Numbered from the stretch's first letter, positions 6,362 to 13,051 are shown. The stretch is 13,051 bases of DNA from Ruminococcus flavefaciens (GCA_002373775.1 DFJW01000070.1:1-13051); one strand, 5' to 3'. The notes: generated by a model not told the origin, from the sequence alone. Program-made: numbers and translations.

Positions 6362-7063
6362 TCACCTTGATATCTTGCTTTTGTTCCTGTGGTAATCCCT
6401 TATAGCCTCATTCACTATATTGCTGATCTCCTTCGGCTCATTTACCCCATAGAATCCGGAGACTTCAATATAGCTCTGGCTCTGTCCGCTGAATTTTCTG
6501 GGCACGAATTTCACCCAGCCGATGCCGCGTCCCAGATCGACGCCGTTCGCCGTGCTTATCTTTCCCAGTGACATCTCTCTGAGGATGCCTCCGCGTCTGG
6601 AGATGACGCGCCTGTCTGTGACGGCGTATTGTCCGTCGGCTTTGCTGAAACGTATCATGACCGCAAGTATCGCCAGACCGATCAGCACGAATATTCCCGG
6701 CATTATCGCCATAGCAGGACTGATCGCGGCAGAAGCCGCCAGTATCGAGAGTGACGGCATCAGCCAGAGTATGGGAAATATGAATATGCACCCGCATCCG
6801 CCGCGTTCTCTCAGTTTGCTTCGCTTATCCGCCGAGCCGCTCCATATCAGCCGTTCGCCGCTCTGGAGCGTGAATCCGATGCTCGTTTCAGCGTCCTCAT
6901 AGGTCCTTTCCGGAGCTTCATCGTAGTTGTCATAGGTGATGCCGTGTTCATGGGAACACTCTTCGCGGTATTCCCTGTTATCGCTGATATAATCATCATC
7001 ATACTTGGAATTGACTTCTTCGTTATACCTGTCGTAGTCTTCCTCTCTTGACTTTCCGAACAT
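6362..7063 (-). CDS. PH-like membrane protein, second of a tandem pair, 233 aa
   Basis: The first 60 residues are strongly acidic and rich in Tyr (for example DDDYISDNREY and ITYDNYDEAPERTYEDAE) and probably disordered. Then come SGERLIWSG (68-76), two hydrophobic segments (about 92-113 and 117-137) and a C-terminal domain of the bacterial PH type with QYAVTDRRVISRRGGI (145-160), WVKFVPRK (183-190) and FYGVNEPKEISNIVNEAI (204-221). The hallmark '(Y/R)-x-(V/L)-T-(D/N)-x-R-(V/L)' of bacterial PH (YdbT/DUF304-like) membrane proteins is clear. Function is unknown. AGGAGG (7068-7073) lies four bases before the ATG at 7063, so I chose that start over the upstream GTG at 7087, which overlaps the stop of the preceding gene. 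It is a paralogue of that gene. Confidence 0.78.
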   Translation of the reverse strand: MFGKSREEDYDRYNEEVNSKYDDDYISDNREYREECSHEHGITYDNYDEAPERTYEDAETSIGFTLQSGERLIWSGSADKRSKLRERGGCGCIFIFPILWLMPSLSILAASAAISPAMAIMPGIFVLIGLAILAVMIRFSKADGQYAVTDRRVISRRGGILREMSLGKISTANGVDLGRGIGWVKFVPRKFSGQSQSYIEVSGFYGVNEPKEISNIVNEAIRDYHRNKSKISR

Positions 7064-7083
7064 AATACCTCCTGTCCGATTTG

Positions 7084-7710
7084 TCACCGGATATCGTTTT
7101 TATCCATTTCCCTGATAGCTTTTCTGACTTTTCCGCCTACATCACAAGGTCGTGTCACGCCGATGAACCGCGGTATAAAGTTCTCACCCGATCTGCGTAT
7201 TCCGGGCTTGGGGATGAACTTCACCGAACCCATGCCGCTGAGTGTGTCCCTGCCTATGACCTCACTGATATCGGAGAGCTGCATGCTGCGGAATTTACCG
7301 CCGTGCAGTTCCATTACGCGCAAATTGGTCAGTGCGTACTGGCGGATGAAGTCTTCTTTCACCTTTATGCCGCCAGCGCGTTTCACCATTACGGGCAGCA
7401 GTGTAAGTCCCGTTATCATGAGCACAAGATACAGCAGGATGCGTTCCGGATCGAGGAACATGGCTGCGGGACATGCCGGCAGGGCTGCTGAAAACAGCAG
7501 TATCGCAACAGCGAAAAGGCAGCCGCTGCTCACGCGGTCGCTGGCACTGGAATCCTTTGAAGTCTCCCCCATCCAGATAAGCTGCTCGCCGTATCCCAGC
7601 CGCTCGGTAAAAGCCTTTTCCATGCTTACACGGCGGCGTTCGTATTCCCTTTCCTTTTCCTCTTCCATGCGGTCGAAGTCGTCATACACCTCTTCTTCCG
7701 GTCGCTGCAT
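7084..7710 (-). CDS. PH-like membrane protein, first of a tandem pair, 208 aa
   Basis: This protein shares its plan with the next gene: a charged N-terminal region (here with a helical, possibly coiled-coil stretch of Glu and Arg at 5-32), YGEQLIWMGE (40-49), two hydrophobic segments (about 63-82 and 90-109), and a PH-like domain with QYALTNLRVMELHGGKF (124-140), SVKFIPK (162-168) and FIGVTRPCDVGGKVRKAI (182-199). The matching motifs in the same order show a tandem duplication with strong divergence. Its start lies 13 bases after the argJ stop, with AAGGGGAT as ribosome binding site about nine bases upstream of ATG. Its function is unknown. Membrane location with the PH-like domain in the cytoplasm is inferred. 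Confidence 0.78.
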   Translation of the reverse strand: MQRPEEEVYDDFDRMEEEKEREYERRRVSMEKAFTERLGYGEQLIWMGETSKDSSASDRVSSGCLFAVAILLFSAALPACPAAMFLDPERILLYLVLMITGLTLLPVMVKRAGGIKVKEDFIRQYALTNLRVMELHGGKFRSMQLSDISEVIGRDTLSGMGSVKFIPKPGIRRSGENFIPRFIGVTRPCDVGGKVRKAIREMDKNDIR

Positions 7711-7723
7711 AGGTGCTATCCCC

Positions 7724-8977
7724 TTATGAGCGGTAGTCGCCGTTTATCTTGACGTAATCGTAGGTGAGGTCACAGCCCCATGCAATGGCACTTCCCGGAC
7801 CTGCTCCGATAGAAATGATTATCTCGATGACCTCTTCACTCAGTATCTCCTTAGCCTTTTCTTCGGAGAAATCAACGCCTGCACCATTCTTGCAGACATC
7901 TATAACGCCCTTTTCAGAGCCTATCTTTACATCCACCTTGTTGATGTCGAAATCAGCGTCGGCATAACCAACTGCACAGAGGATACGTCCCCAGTTGGCA
8001 TCCTCACCGAACATTGCAGCCTTGAACAGGCTTGAACAGATAACAGACTTTGCAACTGTCTCTGCTGTCTTGTCGGAATCAGCACCGCTGACCGAACACT
8101 CAATGAGCTTTGTAGCGCCCTCGCCGTCCCTTGCCATCATTCTTGCAAGGTTCATCATTATAGCGTAGAGTGCGTTCCTGAACTTCCCGAAATCCTCGTC
8201 CTCGTTCACTACAAGCTTGTTTCCTGCGCTTCCGGATGCCATTACGCATACCATGTCGTTGGTGGAGGTGTCTCCGTCAACGCTGGCGCGGTTGAGAGTT
8301 ATCTTTACCACATCGCTGAGTGCCAGCTGTACAAGTTCTTCTGAAATTGCAGCATCGGTTGTGATGAATGTGAGAGTTGTTGCCATATTGGGGTGTATCA
8401 TACCGCTGCCCTTGAGCATTCCGCCCATTGTGCAGGTCTTGCCGCCCATTTCAAACTCTACTGCTATCTCCTTCTTGCGGGTGTCGGTAGTCATTATTGC
8501 TTCAAGAGCACGGGCATTTCCGTCGTAGGTAAGTCCCTCTGCAAGCTCCTTCATGCCGTTTGCGATAGGCTCGATAGGAAGCACCTGACCGATAACGCCT
8601 GTAGAGGCTACGATGACGTCCTCAGGTGAGATACCAAGCTCCTTTGCAGCAAGTTCGCACATCATGTTTGCCTTCTCCACGCCGTCTGCATTGCAGGTGT
8701 TTGCGTTTACGGAGTTCACGATGACTGCTCTTGCCTTGCCGTTTTTGAGATGCTCCTTAGTCACAAGGATAGGAGCACCCTTAACCTTGTTTGTGGTGTA
8801 CACTGCTGCTGCTGTACACTCTGTATCAGCTACGATGAGAGCAAGGTCGTTCTTTTTCTTTGTTACAGAAGCACCTGCATGAGCAAGTCCGCACTGTATT
8901 CCGTTTGCACGGAATCCCTTAGCGGCACATACTCCGCCCTCAACGAATTTCACATTAGCTACATTTTTAAATTCCAT
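7724..8977 (-). CDS. argJ: Bifunctional glutamate N-acetyltransferase / ornithine acetyltransferase (EC 2.3.1.35 / 2.3.1.1)
   Basis: It moves the acetyl group from N-acetylornithine to glutamate, releasing ornithine and regenerating acetylglutamate; many family members can also use acetyl-CoA. The precursor of 417 aa matches family length. The self-cleavage motif KGSGMIHPNMATTL (189-202) is present, so the chain should split between Ala199 and the catalytic Thr200 into alpha and beta subunits. Other matches are KKNDLALIVAD (40-51), ASTGVIGQ (124-131) and the TTDTRKK segment (163-169). GGGAGG precedes the ATG by seven bases. It lies 18 bases after the CdiI-like gene and 13 bases before the first PH-like gene. 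Whether it is mono- or bifunctional cannot be read from the sequence, but no clear argA or argE is in the window. Confidence 0.96.
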   Translation of the reverse strand: MEFKNVANVKFVEGGVCAAKGFRANGIQCGLAHAGASVTKKKNDLALIVADTECTAAAVYTTNKVKGAPILVTKEHLKNGKARAVIVNSVNANTCNADGVEKANMMCELAAKELGISPEDVIVASTGVIGQVLPIEPIANGMKELAEGLTYDGNARALEAIMTTDTRKKEIAVEFEMGGKTCTMGGMLKGSGMIHPNMATTLTFITTDAAISEELVQLALSDVVKITLNRASVDGDTSTNDMVCVMASGSAGNKLVVNEDEDFGKFRNALYAIMMNLARMMARDGEGATKLIECSVSGADSDKTAETVAKSVICSSLFKAAMFGEDANWGRILCAVGYADADFDINKVDVKIGSEKGVIDVCKNGAGVDFSEEKAKEILSEEVIEIIISIGAGPGSAIAWGCDLTYDYVKINGDYRS

Positions 8978-8995
8978 ATGATTACCTCCCGAAGC

Positions 8996-9412
8996 TCACT
9001 GTGCTTCCTTTATCCTGCTGATGAATGCCTCCACCGTGCGGAGATACTCGCTCTTTTCATCAGCTGACTGCCATTCATGGGAAAGAGCCGAAAGCTCTGC
9101 CTTTGAAAGAATAGGTGCGATATCGTCATAGCGCAGACGGAGATACTTCTCCTTTGCGTTGTAAAGGCTCGTCATGAGCTGACCTTCATAGAGCTCGCCT
9201 TCGAAAAGGTCGTTCTCCAGCATCTCTATGGCACGGTCTATCGCAACTACCGAGCATATCTTCTGTCTGAGCATGCGGCAGATATCCGAGAGCGTCAGGT
9301 CTTCCGGTGTCTTTTTCATGAGGACGTTGAACCATTCCTCCTGGGGATAATTCTCTGCGTCATCAGGGATAAGATCGTATTCGTATATTTCTTTGAGTGT
9401 TTTGCTGTTCAT
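8996..9412 (-). CDS. CdiI-like immunity-family protein, 138 aa
   Basis: This is a soluble helical protein. The stretch LTLSDICRMLRQKICSVVAI (39-58), together with RAIEMLENDLFEGELYEGQL just after it, resembles a family annotated as contact-dependent growth inhibition immunity protein (CdiI_2 type: 'v-x-D-(L/I)-x-R-x-(L/I)-R-Q-x-I', then 'A-x-x-x-L-x-x-(D/N)-x-x-x-(G/E)-E-(L/Y)-Y-x-G-(D/Q)-L'). In many genomes such genes stand alone, and a toxin partner is not evident. There is none here: the neighbours are argC and argJ. AGGAGAG lies eight to ten bases before the ATG. The gene is clearly real from its ribosome binding site and tight spacing. The family call rests on memory of the motif, and the immunity function is not supported by context. 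Confidence 0.7.
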   Translation of the reverse strand: MNSKTLKEIYEYDLIPDDAENYPQEEWFNVLMKKTPEDLTLSDICRMLRQKICSVVAIDRAIEMLENDLFEGELYEGQLMTSLYNAKEKYLRLRYDDIAPILSKAELSALSHEWQSADEKSEYLRTVEAFISRIKEAQ

Positions 9413-9435
9413 GATTTCTCTCTCCTCTTAAAAGT

Positions 9436-9461
9436 AATCTGAGGTAAATGATCGTCAGATT
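9436..9461 (-). other. Intercistronic hairpin at the argC stop
   Basis: AATCTGA (9436-9442) and TCAGATT (9455-9461) give a 7-bp stem with a 12-base loop, followed on the minus strand by ACTTTT. It could be a weak attenuating or processing structure between argC and the CdiI-like gene. The stem is AT-rich and a true terminator is unlikely in mid-operon. Confidence 0.3.
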
Positions 9462-10408
9462 CAGATAAGTCCTGTAGTCTCGTCTATACCCATCATTATG
9501 TTGAGGCACTGCACAGCTGCTCCGGAAGCGCCCTTTCCGAGATTGTCAAGGCGCGAACAGAGGAGCATCTGCTCATCGTTGCCGAATACGAAGATCTGCA
9601 TCTTGTTCTGTCCGCTGAGAGTATTCGAAGCAAGGAAGAAGCTCTTCTGCTCGTCAGCTGACATGAGAGGCATGACCTCTATCATGGATGCGCCTTCAAA
9701 GTGCTTTGCATACATTGCGTGTACCTGCTCAGCAGTCACTTCTTTTCCGAGGATGCGTGTCTGGAGAGGTACGCTGACTACCATTCCGCTGTAGTAATCG
9801 CAGACGATAGGATTGAACATAGGCTTGTATGTGAGTCCCGAAACAGCCTGCATCTCCGGGAGGTGCTTGTGCTGCTGTGAGAGGGCATACTGACGGGGGC
9901 TGTTGAACTCAAAAGGCTTATCCTCGCCCTCGTATACTGCGATAGCCTTCTTGCCTGCTCCGCTGTATCCGGATGTAGCGTAGGCGAATACGGGGAAATC
10001 AGCCGGGATGATGCCGTTGTGTACAAGAGGATAAACTATCGAGGCAAATCCGCTGGCGTAGCATCCGGGAACTGCAACTCTGTTTGATGTGCGTATCTTC
10101 TCGCGGTGTTCCGGAGACAGTTCCGGGAAACCGTATGCCCATGCCGGATTTGTTCTGTGAGCTGTGGATGCGTCGATCACGCGGACATGGTCATTGTCCA
10201 CAAAAGATACAGCCTCTCTTGCAGCATCATCAGGCAGACAGAGGAAAGTGAAGTCCGACATATTTATCAGTCTTGCTCTCTCTGCGGGATCTTTTCGCTT
10301 GTCCTCGCTGATACGCAGCAGTTCGATATCGTTTCTTCCCTCAAAGCGCTCAAGGATCTTGAGACCGGTCGTGCCTTCCTGACCGTCAATATATATTTTT
10401 ACTGACAT
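9461..10408 (-). CDS. argC: N-acetyl-gamma-glutamyl-phosphate reductase, short class 2 type (EC 1.2.1.38)
   Basis: It reduces acetylglutamyl phosphate with NADPH to the semialdehyde, third step of the pathway. The 315 aa start with VKIYIDGQEGTTGLKI (3-18), a variant of the nucleotide loop, and contain VIDASTAHR (77-85), YGFPEL (92-97) and the active-site Cys in VPGCYASGFASIVYP (Cys116). The opening 'K-I-(Y/F)-I-D-G-x-x-G-T-T-G' and the short length are marks of class 2 ArgC rather than the 340-350 aa class 1 common in Firmicutes. I chose the ATG at 10406-10408 because GGAGGG lies eight bases before it and it matches the family start. The frame stays open 61 codons further upstream, but that part is Arg-rich shadow of the neighbouring gene. 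Confidence 0.95.
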   Translation of the reverse strand: MSVKIYIDGQEGTTGLKILERFEGRNDIELLRISEDKRKDPAERARLINMSDFTFLCLPDDAAREAVSFVDNDHVRVIDASTAHRTNPAWAYGFPELSPEHREKIRTSNRVAVPGCYASGFASIVYPLVHNGIIPADFPVFAYATSGYSGAGKKAIAVYEGEDKPFEFNSPRQYALSQQHKHLPEMQAVSGLTYKPMFNPIVCDYYSGMVVSVPLQTRILGKEVTAEQVHAMYAKHFEGASMIEVMPLMSADEQKSFFLASNTLSGQNKMQIFVFGNDEQMLLCSRLDNLGKGASGAAVQCLNIMMGIDETTGLI

Positions 10409-10430
10409 ATGTATTCCCTCCGTATAGGAA

Positions 10431-10784
10431 TTATTTCTTTCCTTTAGTATTGTTTTTCTTGCCGGCAGAGCTGTTTTTTGCCGCACTGCTCTTCTTTTTC
10501 GGGCTGCCGCTCTTCTTTGCGGAGCTCTTTCCGCGCGACGAACTGCGTTTGTTCGTCTTGCGGATGTATTTCTGCTGTTTCTTATCCACAAGGTCCGACT
10601 CGTCCTCTATCATGGAGTGCCATACGCTGATGACGAGAGTCGTCACAACGATGAATATGAGCCAGCGCAGATGCGTCACCGGTCTCACCGGTATCCAAAT
10701 TCCCATTATGAGGAACCCTGCCATCCAGAGCACGCCCATGAATATGGTCAGACCTATGATAAATACCAGATCTTTTTTCTTCAT
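10431..10784 (-). CDS. Small membrane protein with Lys/Ser/Ala-rich tail, 117 aa
   Basis: Two hydrophobic segments (about residues 5-30 and 40-55) are followed by a short acidic piece (IEDESDLVD, 59-67) and a C-terminal tail of about 45 residues that is almost only Lys, Ser, Ala, Gly, Asn and Arg (for example KSSAKKSGSPKKKSSAAKNS). The tail resembles histone H1-like or ribosome/nucleic-acid-binding tails and must be highly basic and disordered. With the membrane anchor it may sit on DNA, RNA or anionic phospholipid at the inner face. The function is unknown. It starts seven bases after the argH stop and has no visible ribosome binding site, so translation probably depends on coupling with argH. 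It ends 22 bases before argC. Confidence 0.72.
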   Translation of the reverse strand: MKKKDLVFIIGLTIFMGVLWMAGFLIMGIWIPVRPVTHLRWLIFIVVTTLVISVWHSMIEDESDLVDKKQQKYIRKTNKRSSSRGKSSAKKSGSPKKKSSAAKNSSAGKKNNTKGKK

Positions 10785-10791
10785 TTTACGT

Positions 10792-12177
10792 TCACAGCAG
10801 AGAAGCCAGCATTTCTTCCGCCTCTGCTATCTGCTTTGTCACCTCTTCCGGTGAAGGTCCGCCGTAGGACTTTCTCTCGCGGACACAGGTATCGAGGCTT
10901 ATAGCTTCGTAAACGTCGCTGTCGAAATTATCGGTCATAGCCTTGTACTCCTCAATGGGAAGAGTTTCAAGTGTGACGCCCTTTTCGATGCACTTCGCAA
11001 CGAGAGTTCCGGTTATCTTGTATGCGTCACGGAAAGGCATGCCCTTCTTTACAAGGTAGTCTGCACAGTCGGTGGCGTTGATGAATCCCCGTGCGGCAGC
11101 ATTGCGCATGTTGTCCTTTATCACTCGCATGGTAGCCAGCATGGGAGTGAATGTCCTTACGCAGAGCTTTACGTTGTCAACTGCGTCGAATATAGCTTCC
11201 TTGTCCTCCTGCATGTCCTTGTTGTACGCAAGGGGAAGTCCCTTCATCATGGTGAGAAGAGTCATGAGGTCGCCGTTCACTCTTCCTGTCTTTCCTCTGA
11301 TGAGCTCTGTGACATCCGGGTTCTTCTTCTGAGGCATGATAGATGAGCCGGTAGCGAAAGCGTCGTCCAGTTCAACGAACTTGAACTCCCATGAGCACCA
11401 GAGGATTATTTCCTCGGAAAAACGTGAGAGATGTGTCATCAGCAGTGAGAGCGCACAGTTCAGTTCGATGCAGTAGTCCCTGTCGGAAACGCCGTCGAGG
11501 CTGTTCTGCATGGGAGCAGTGAATCCGAGCAGCTCAGCAGTCTGCTGACGGTTGGTCTTATATGTAGTACCGGCAAGAGCGCCGCATCCGAGAGGACTGT
11601 AGTTCATGCGCTTTGCAGTATCCTGAAGTCTTTCGATATCGCGCAGGAGCATCCAGACATAAGCCATAAGGTGATGAGCAAAGGTAATGGGCTGTGCTCT
11701 CTGGAGGTGGGTATATCCCGGCATAACTGTCTCTGTGTGGTCCTTGGCGATGTTGATTATGGTCTTCACCAGTTCCACCACGAGGGACTGTATCTCAGCT
11801 ATCTCGTCGCGGAGATAGAGTCTCAGGTCAACAGCCACCTGATCGTTTCTTGAACGTGAGGTGTGGAGCCTCTTTCCCACATCGCCGAGACGCTTTGTCA
11901 GTTCAGCCTCAACGAACATGTGGATATCCTCAGCGTTGGGATCCAGTTCCAGCTTTCTTGCGTCTATATCAGCGAGGATCTCTTTCAGTCCGCCTATTAT
12001 CTCAAGGCTGTCCTCCTTGGTGATGATACCGCAGTCTCCCAGCATTGTAGCGTGGGCGATACTGCCCTGTATATCGTGACGGTACATGCGTCCGTCAAAG
12101 GCTATTGAAGAATTGAAAGCATTGACGCCTGCGTCCACCTGCTTTGAAAATCTTCCTGCCCACATCATATCTGCCAT
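10792..12177 (-). CDS. argH: Argininosuccinate lyase (EC 4.3.2.1)
   Basis: It splits argininosuccinate to arginine and fumarate, the last step. At 461 aa it has the family length. It begins MWAGRFSK (5-12) like other ArgH proteins, and shows HTSRSRNDQVA (105-115), GYTHLQRAQP (154-163), SPLGCGALAGT (194-204) and the fumarase/lyase signature GSSIMPQKKNPD (277-288), whose flexible loop carries the catalytic Ser. I chose the ATG at 12177 because GGAAGGAGAG precedes it closely and it matches the family start. The in-frame ATG at 12219, which overlaps the stop of the GNAT gene, would add 14 unmatched residues. Confidence 0.97.
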   Translation of the reverse strand: MADMMWAGRFSKQVDAGVNAFNSSIAFDGRMYRHDIQGSIAHATMLGDCGIITKEDSLEIIGGLKEILADIDARKLELDPNAEDIHMFVEAELTKRLGDVGKRLHTSRSRNDQVAVDLRLYLRDEIAEIQSLVVELVKTIINIAKDHTETVMPGYTHLQRAQPITFAHHLMAYVWMLLRDIERLQDTAKRMNYSPLGCGALAGTTYKTNRQQTAELLGFTAPMQNSLDGVSDRDYCIELNCALSLLMTHLSRFSEEIILWCSWEFKFVELDDAFATGSSIMPQKKNPDVTELIRGKTGRVNGDLMTLLTMMKGLPLAYNKDMQEDKEAIFDAVDNVKLCVRTFTPMLATMRVIKDNMRNAAARGFINATDCADYLVKKGMPFRDAYKITGTLVAKCIEKGVTLETLPIEEYKAMTDNFDSDVYEAISLDTCVRERKSYGGPSPEEVTKQIAEAEEMLASLL

Positions 12178-12215
12178 TGTATCTCTCTCCTTCCTGCAAG
12201 GGATATCCCGTGCAG

Positions 12216-12635
12216 TCATATGCTTATATACTTGTTCCGGTAATTCAGGTCCTCACGCACTGTGAATCCCATGTGCTCCCAGAAAGCGTTTCCGTTCTCA
12301 TTGTGTGTGAATACCACCAGCAGCACCTTCTGTATGCCCTCTTTCCTGAGAGCTGTGACCGCGCTCTCCACCAGTGCTCTTCCGATGCCCTGTCCGCGGT
12401 ATTCAGGAGCTATGACAACATGGTGGAAGATGCCTCTTCGTCCGTCGTGACCTGCCAGTATAGTGCCGATTATCCTGCCGCCGTCTTCCGCAACAAAGCT
12501 TGTGGCGGGATTGCGGCTGATGTATCTTATGAATCCTTCCCTGCTGTCGTCAACGGGGTTTATGCCTTCATGTTCTTTCCATACTTCCGCTATGCCGTCA
12601 TAGTCGTTGATGGTCATGACTCTGATGTTCACCAT
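12216..12635 (-). CDS. GNAT-family N-acetyltransferase, 139 aa
   Basis: This is a single-domain acetyltransferase of the Gcn5-related fold using acetyl-CoA. It opens IRVMTINDYDGIAEVWKEHE (4-23), has the beta4 strand HHVVIAPEYRGQGIGRALVE with the acetyl-CoA loop R-G-Q-G-I-G (80-85), and a C-terminal NGNAFWEHMGFTVRE (114-128) typical of the family. The substrate is not deducible. GGAGG lies seven bases upstream of ATG. It is placed between argG and argH, 38 bases before the argH start. A short ArgA (acetylglutamate synthase) of the single-domain type is conceivable in this place, but such proteins are longer and ArgJ already covers the step, so a generic GNAT is more likely. Confidence 0.85.
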   Translation of the reverse strand: MVNIRVMTINDYDGIAEVWKEHEGINPVDDSREGFIRYISRNPATSFVAEDGGRIIGTILAGHDGRRGIFHHVVIAPEYRGQGIGRALVESAVTALRKEGIQKVLLVVFTHNENGNAFWEHMGFTVREDLNYRNKYISI

Positions 12636-12683
12636 GTTATTTCCTCCTTTTCATGATATATTGCTGAGCGGTATAAAGTGCAA

Positions 12684-12706
12684 CAGGCAGGAAGCAATCC
12701 TGCCTG
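12684..12706 (-). other. Stable hairpin between argG and the GNAT gene
   Basis: A perfect 9-bp stem (12684-12692 with 12698-12706, seven G or C pairs in the CAGGCAGG core) with a 5-base loop follows the argG stop by about 50 bases. Only TTGCACTTTAT follows it, so the T-tract of an intrinsic terminator is missing. It may be a leaky terminator, an RNA processing site or a 3' stabiliser of the argG message. A weak promoter-like pair, TTGCAC and TATATC with a 17-base gap, lies just after it and is not convincing. The gap 12636-12758 contains nothing else that I can recognise. Confidence 0.5.
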
Positions 12707-12758
12707 CGCTTAGTTCATTTATCAAGTGTCGCGGACGGATGATATCTCCGCCGGAAAA

Positions 12759-13051
12759 TTACTTGTTCTCTCTCTTCTTGTCGAGCTGAGCCTTAACCTT
12801 TATCGGGAGACCGAAGAGGTTGATGAAGCCTGCTGCGTCAGCCTGATTGTATACCTCATCCTCATCGAATGTAGCAACTTCCTCATCGTAGAGAGTGTAA
12901 GGTGAAGTTACGCCTGCGTTGATGATGTTGCCCTTGTAGAGCTTGAGCTTAACATCGCCTGTAACTCTTTCCTGAGTCTTGGAAACGAATGCGCTCATAG
13001 CCTCACGGAGAGGTGTGAACCACTGACCGTTGTAAACGATGTCAGCGAACT
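12759..13051 (-). CDS. argG: Argininosuccinate synthase, C-terminal part (EC 6.3.4.5)
   Basis: It joins citrulline and aspartate with ATP to argininosuccinate, the step before ArgH. Only the last 97 codons are in the window; the 5' part lies beyond the right edge. The readable end [20 protein letters not shown], then [33 protein letters not shown] and [19 protein letters not shown], are the conserved C-terminal tail of bacterial ArgG with its tetramerisation helix. The reading frame is intact to the edge; the first full codon read on the minus strand is the Phe of FAD. It is the most upstream gene visible in the cluster, whose main promoter is outside the window. Confidence 0.97.
   Translation of the reverse strand, partial: FADIVYNGQWFTPLREAMSAFVSKTQERVTGDVKLKLYKGNIINAGVTSPYTLYDEEVATFDEDEVYNQADAAGFINLFGLPIKVKAQLDKKRENK

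Noticed and set aside
8996..9412. A toxin-immunity or contact-dependent inhibition system
   Set aside because: Only the immunity-like protein is present; no toxin, transporter or repeat protein lies anywhere in the window.
10409..10591. A 61-codon Arg/Ala-rich N-terminal extension of ArgC
   Set aside because: It overlaps the Lys/Ser/Ala-rich tail of the 117-aa gene in another frame, where few stop codons can occur. ArgC family proteins start at the downstream ATG, which has its own GGAGGG.
12178..12219. A longer ArgH start overlapping the GNAT stop as ATGA
   Set aside because: The 14 extra residues do not match the family, and a strong ribosome binding site lies directly before the ATG at 12177.
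12216..12635. GNAT gene as acetylglutamate synthase (argA)
   Set aside because: It is shorter than known single-domain ArgA proteins, has only the general acetyl-CoA motif, and ArgJ can supply acetylglutamate; context alone is not enough.
1..13051. CRISPR arrays, insertion sequences, tRNA genes, riboswitches
   Set aside because: I saw no regularly spaced repeats, transposase-like proteins, tRNA cloverleaf candidates or long structured leaders.

Overview
The window looks like chromosome of a low-to-mid-GC Gram-positive bacterium of the class Clostridia. Consensus sigma-A promoters (TTGACA, 17-bp spacer, TATAAT), strong GGAGG ribosome binding sites, short U-tailed hairpin terminators and the protein style all point that way. 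A Ruminococcus-like member of the Oscillospiraceae is my best guess, from general familiarity and not from any search.

About 80% of the window is one block read leftward (minus strand): an arginine biosynthesis cluster. In order of transcription it runs argG (3' end only, cut by the right edge), a GNAT acetyltransferase, argH, a small membrane protein with a Lys/Ser/Ala-rich tail, argC (short class), a CdiI-like immunity-family protein, argJ, two tandem paralogous PH-like membrane proteins, argB, an acyltransferase-3 membrane protein, argD, a LURP-one/tubby-like protein, and argF. ArgJ, ArgB, ArgC and ArgD convert glutamate to acetylornithine, with ArgJ recycling the acetyl group. ArgF, ArgG and ArgH then turn ornithine into arginine. 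No carbamoyl-phosphate synthase or ArgR gene is visible. After every arginine gene up to argF, one or two genes with no evident metabolic role are inserted, with gaps or overlaps of a few to a few tens of bases. This regular alternation is the most unusual feature of the window. A second promoter in front of argD divides the cluster, and a bidirectional hairpin terminator ends it after argF.

Left of argF the gene content changes. A small XRE-type repressor (plus strand) converges on argF and shares its terminator. It diverges from a leftward gene for a membrane protein with two SHOCT-like segments. The interval between them carries a perfect 17-bp palindrome and a degraded second copy, which look like the repressor's operators. 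The SHOCT gene ends in a terminator whose loop contains its stop codon, and whose U-tract lies one base from the perfect promoter of the next gene, a DUF3592-like membrane protein.

The first 121 bases hold no gene. They hold a perfect leftward promoter, an inverted repeat at its predicted start, and then phased A-tracts before a second TTGACA. This layout fits a strongly expressed gene, possibly an rRNA or tRNA operon, just outside the left edge.

I found no mobile element, CRISPR array or RNA gene inside the window. I also found no convincing new defence or biosynthetic system. The candidates worth following are the passenger genes of the arginine operon and the regulatory DNA at the left end.
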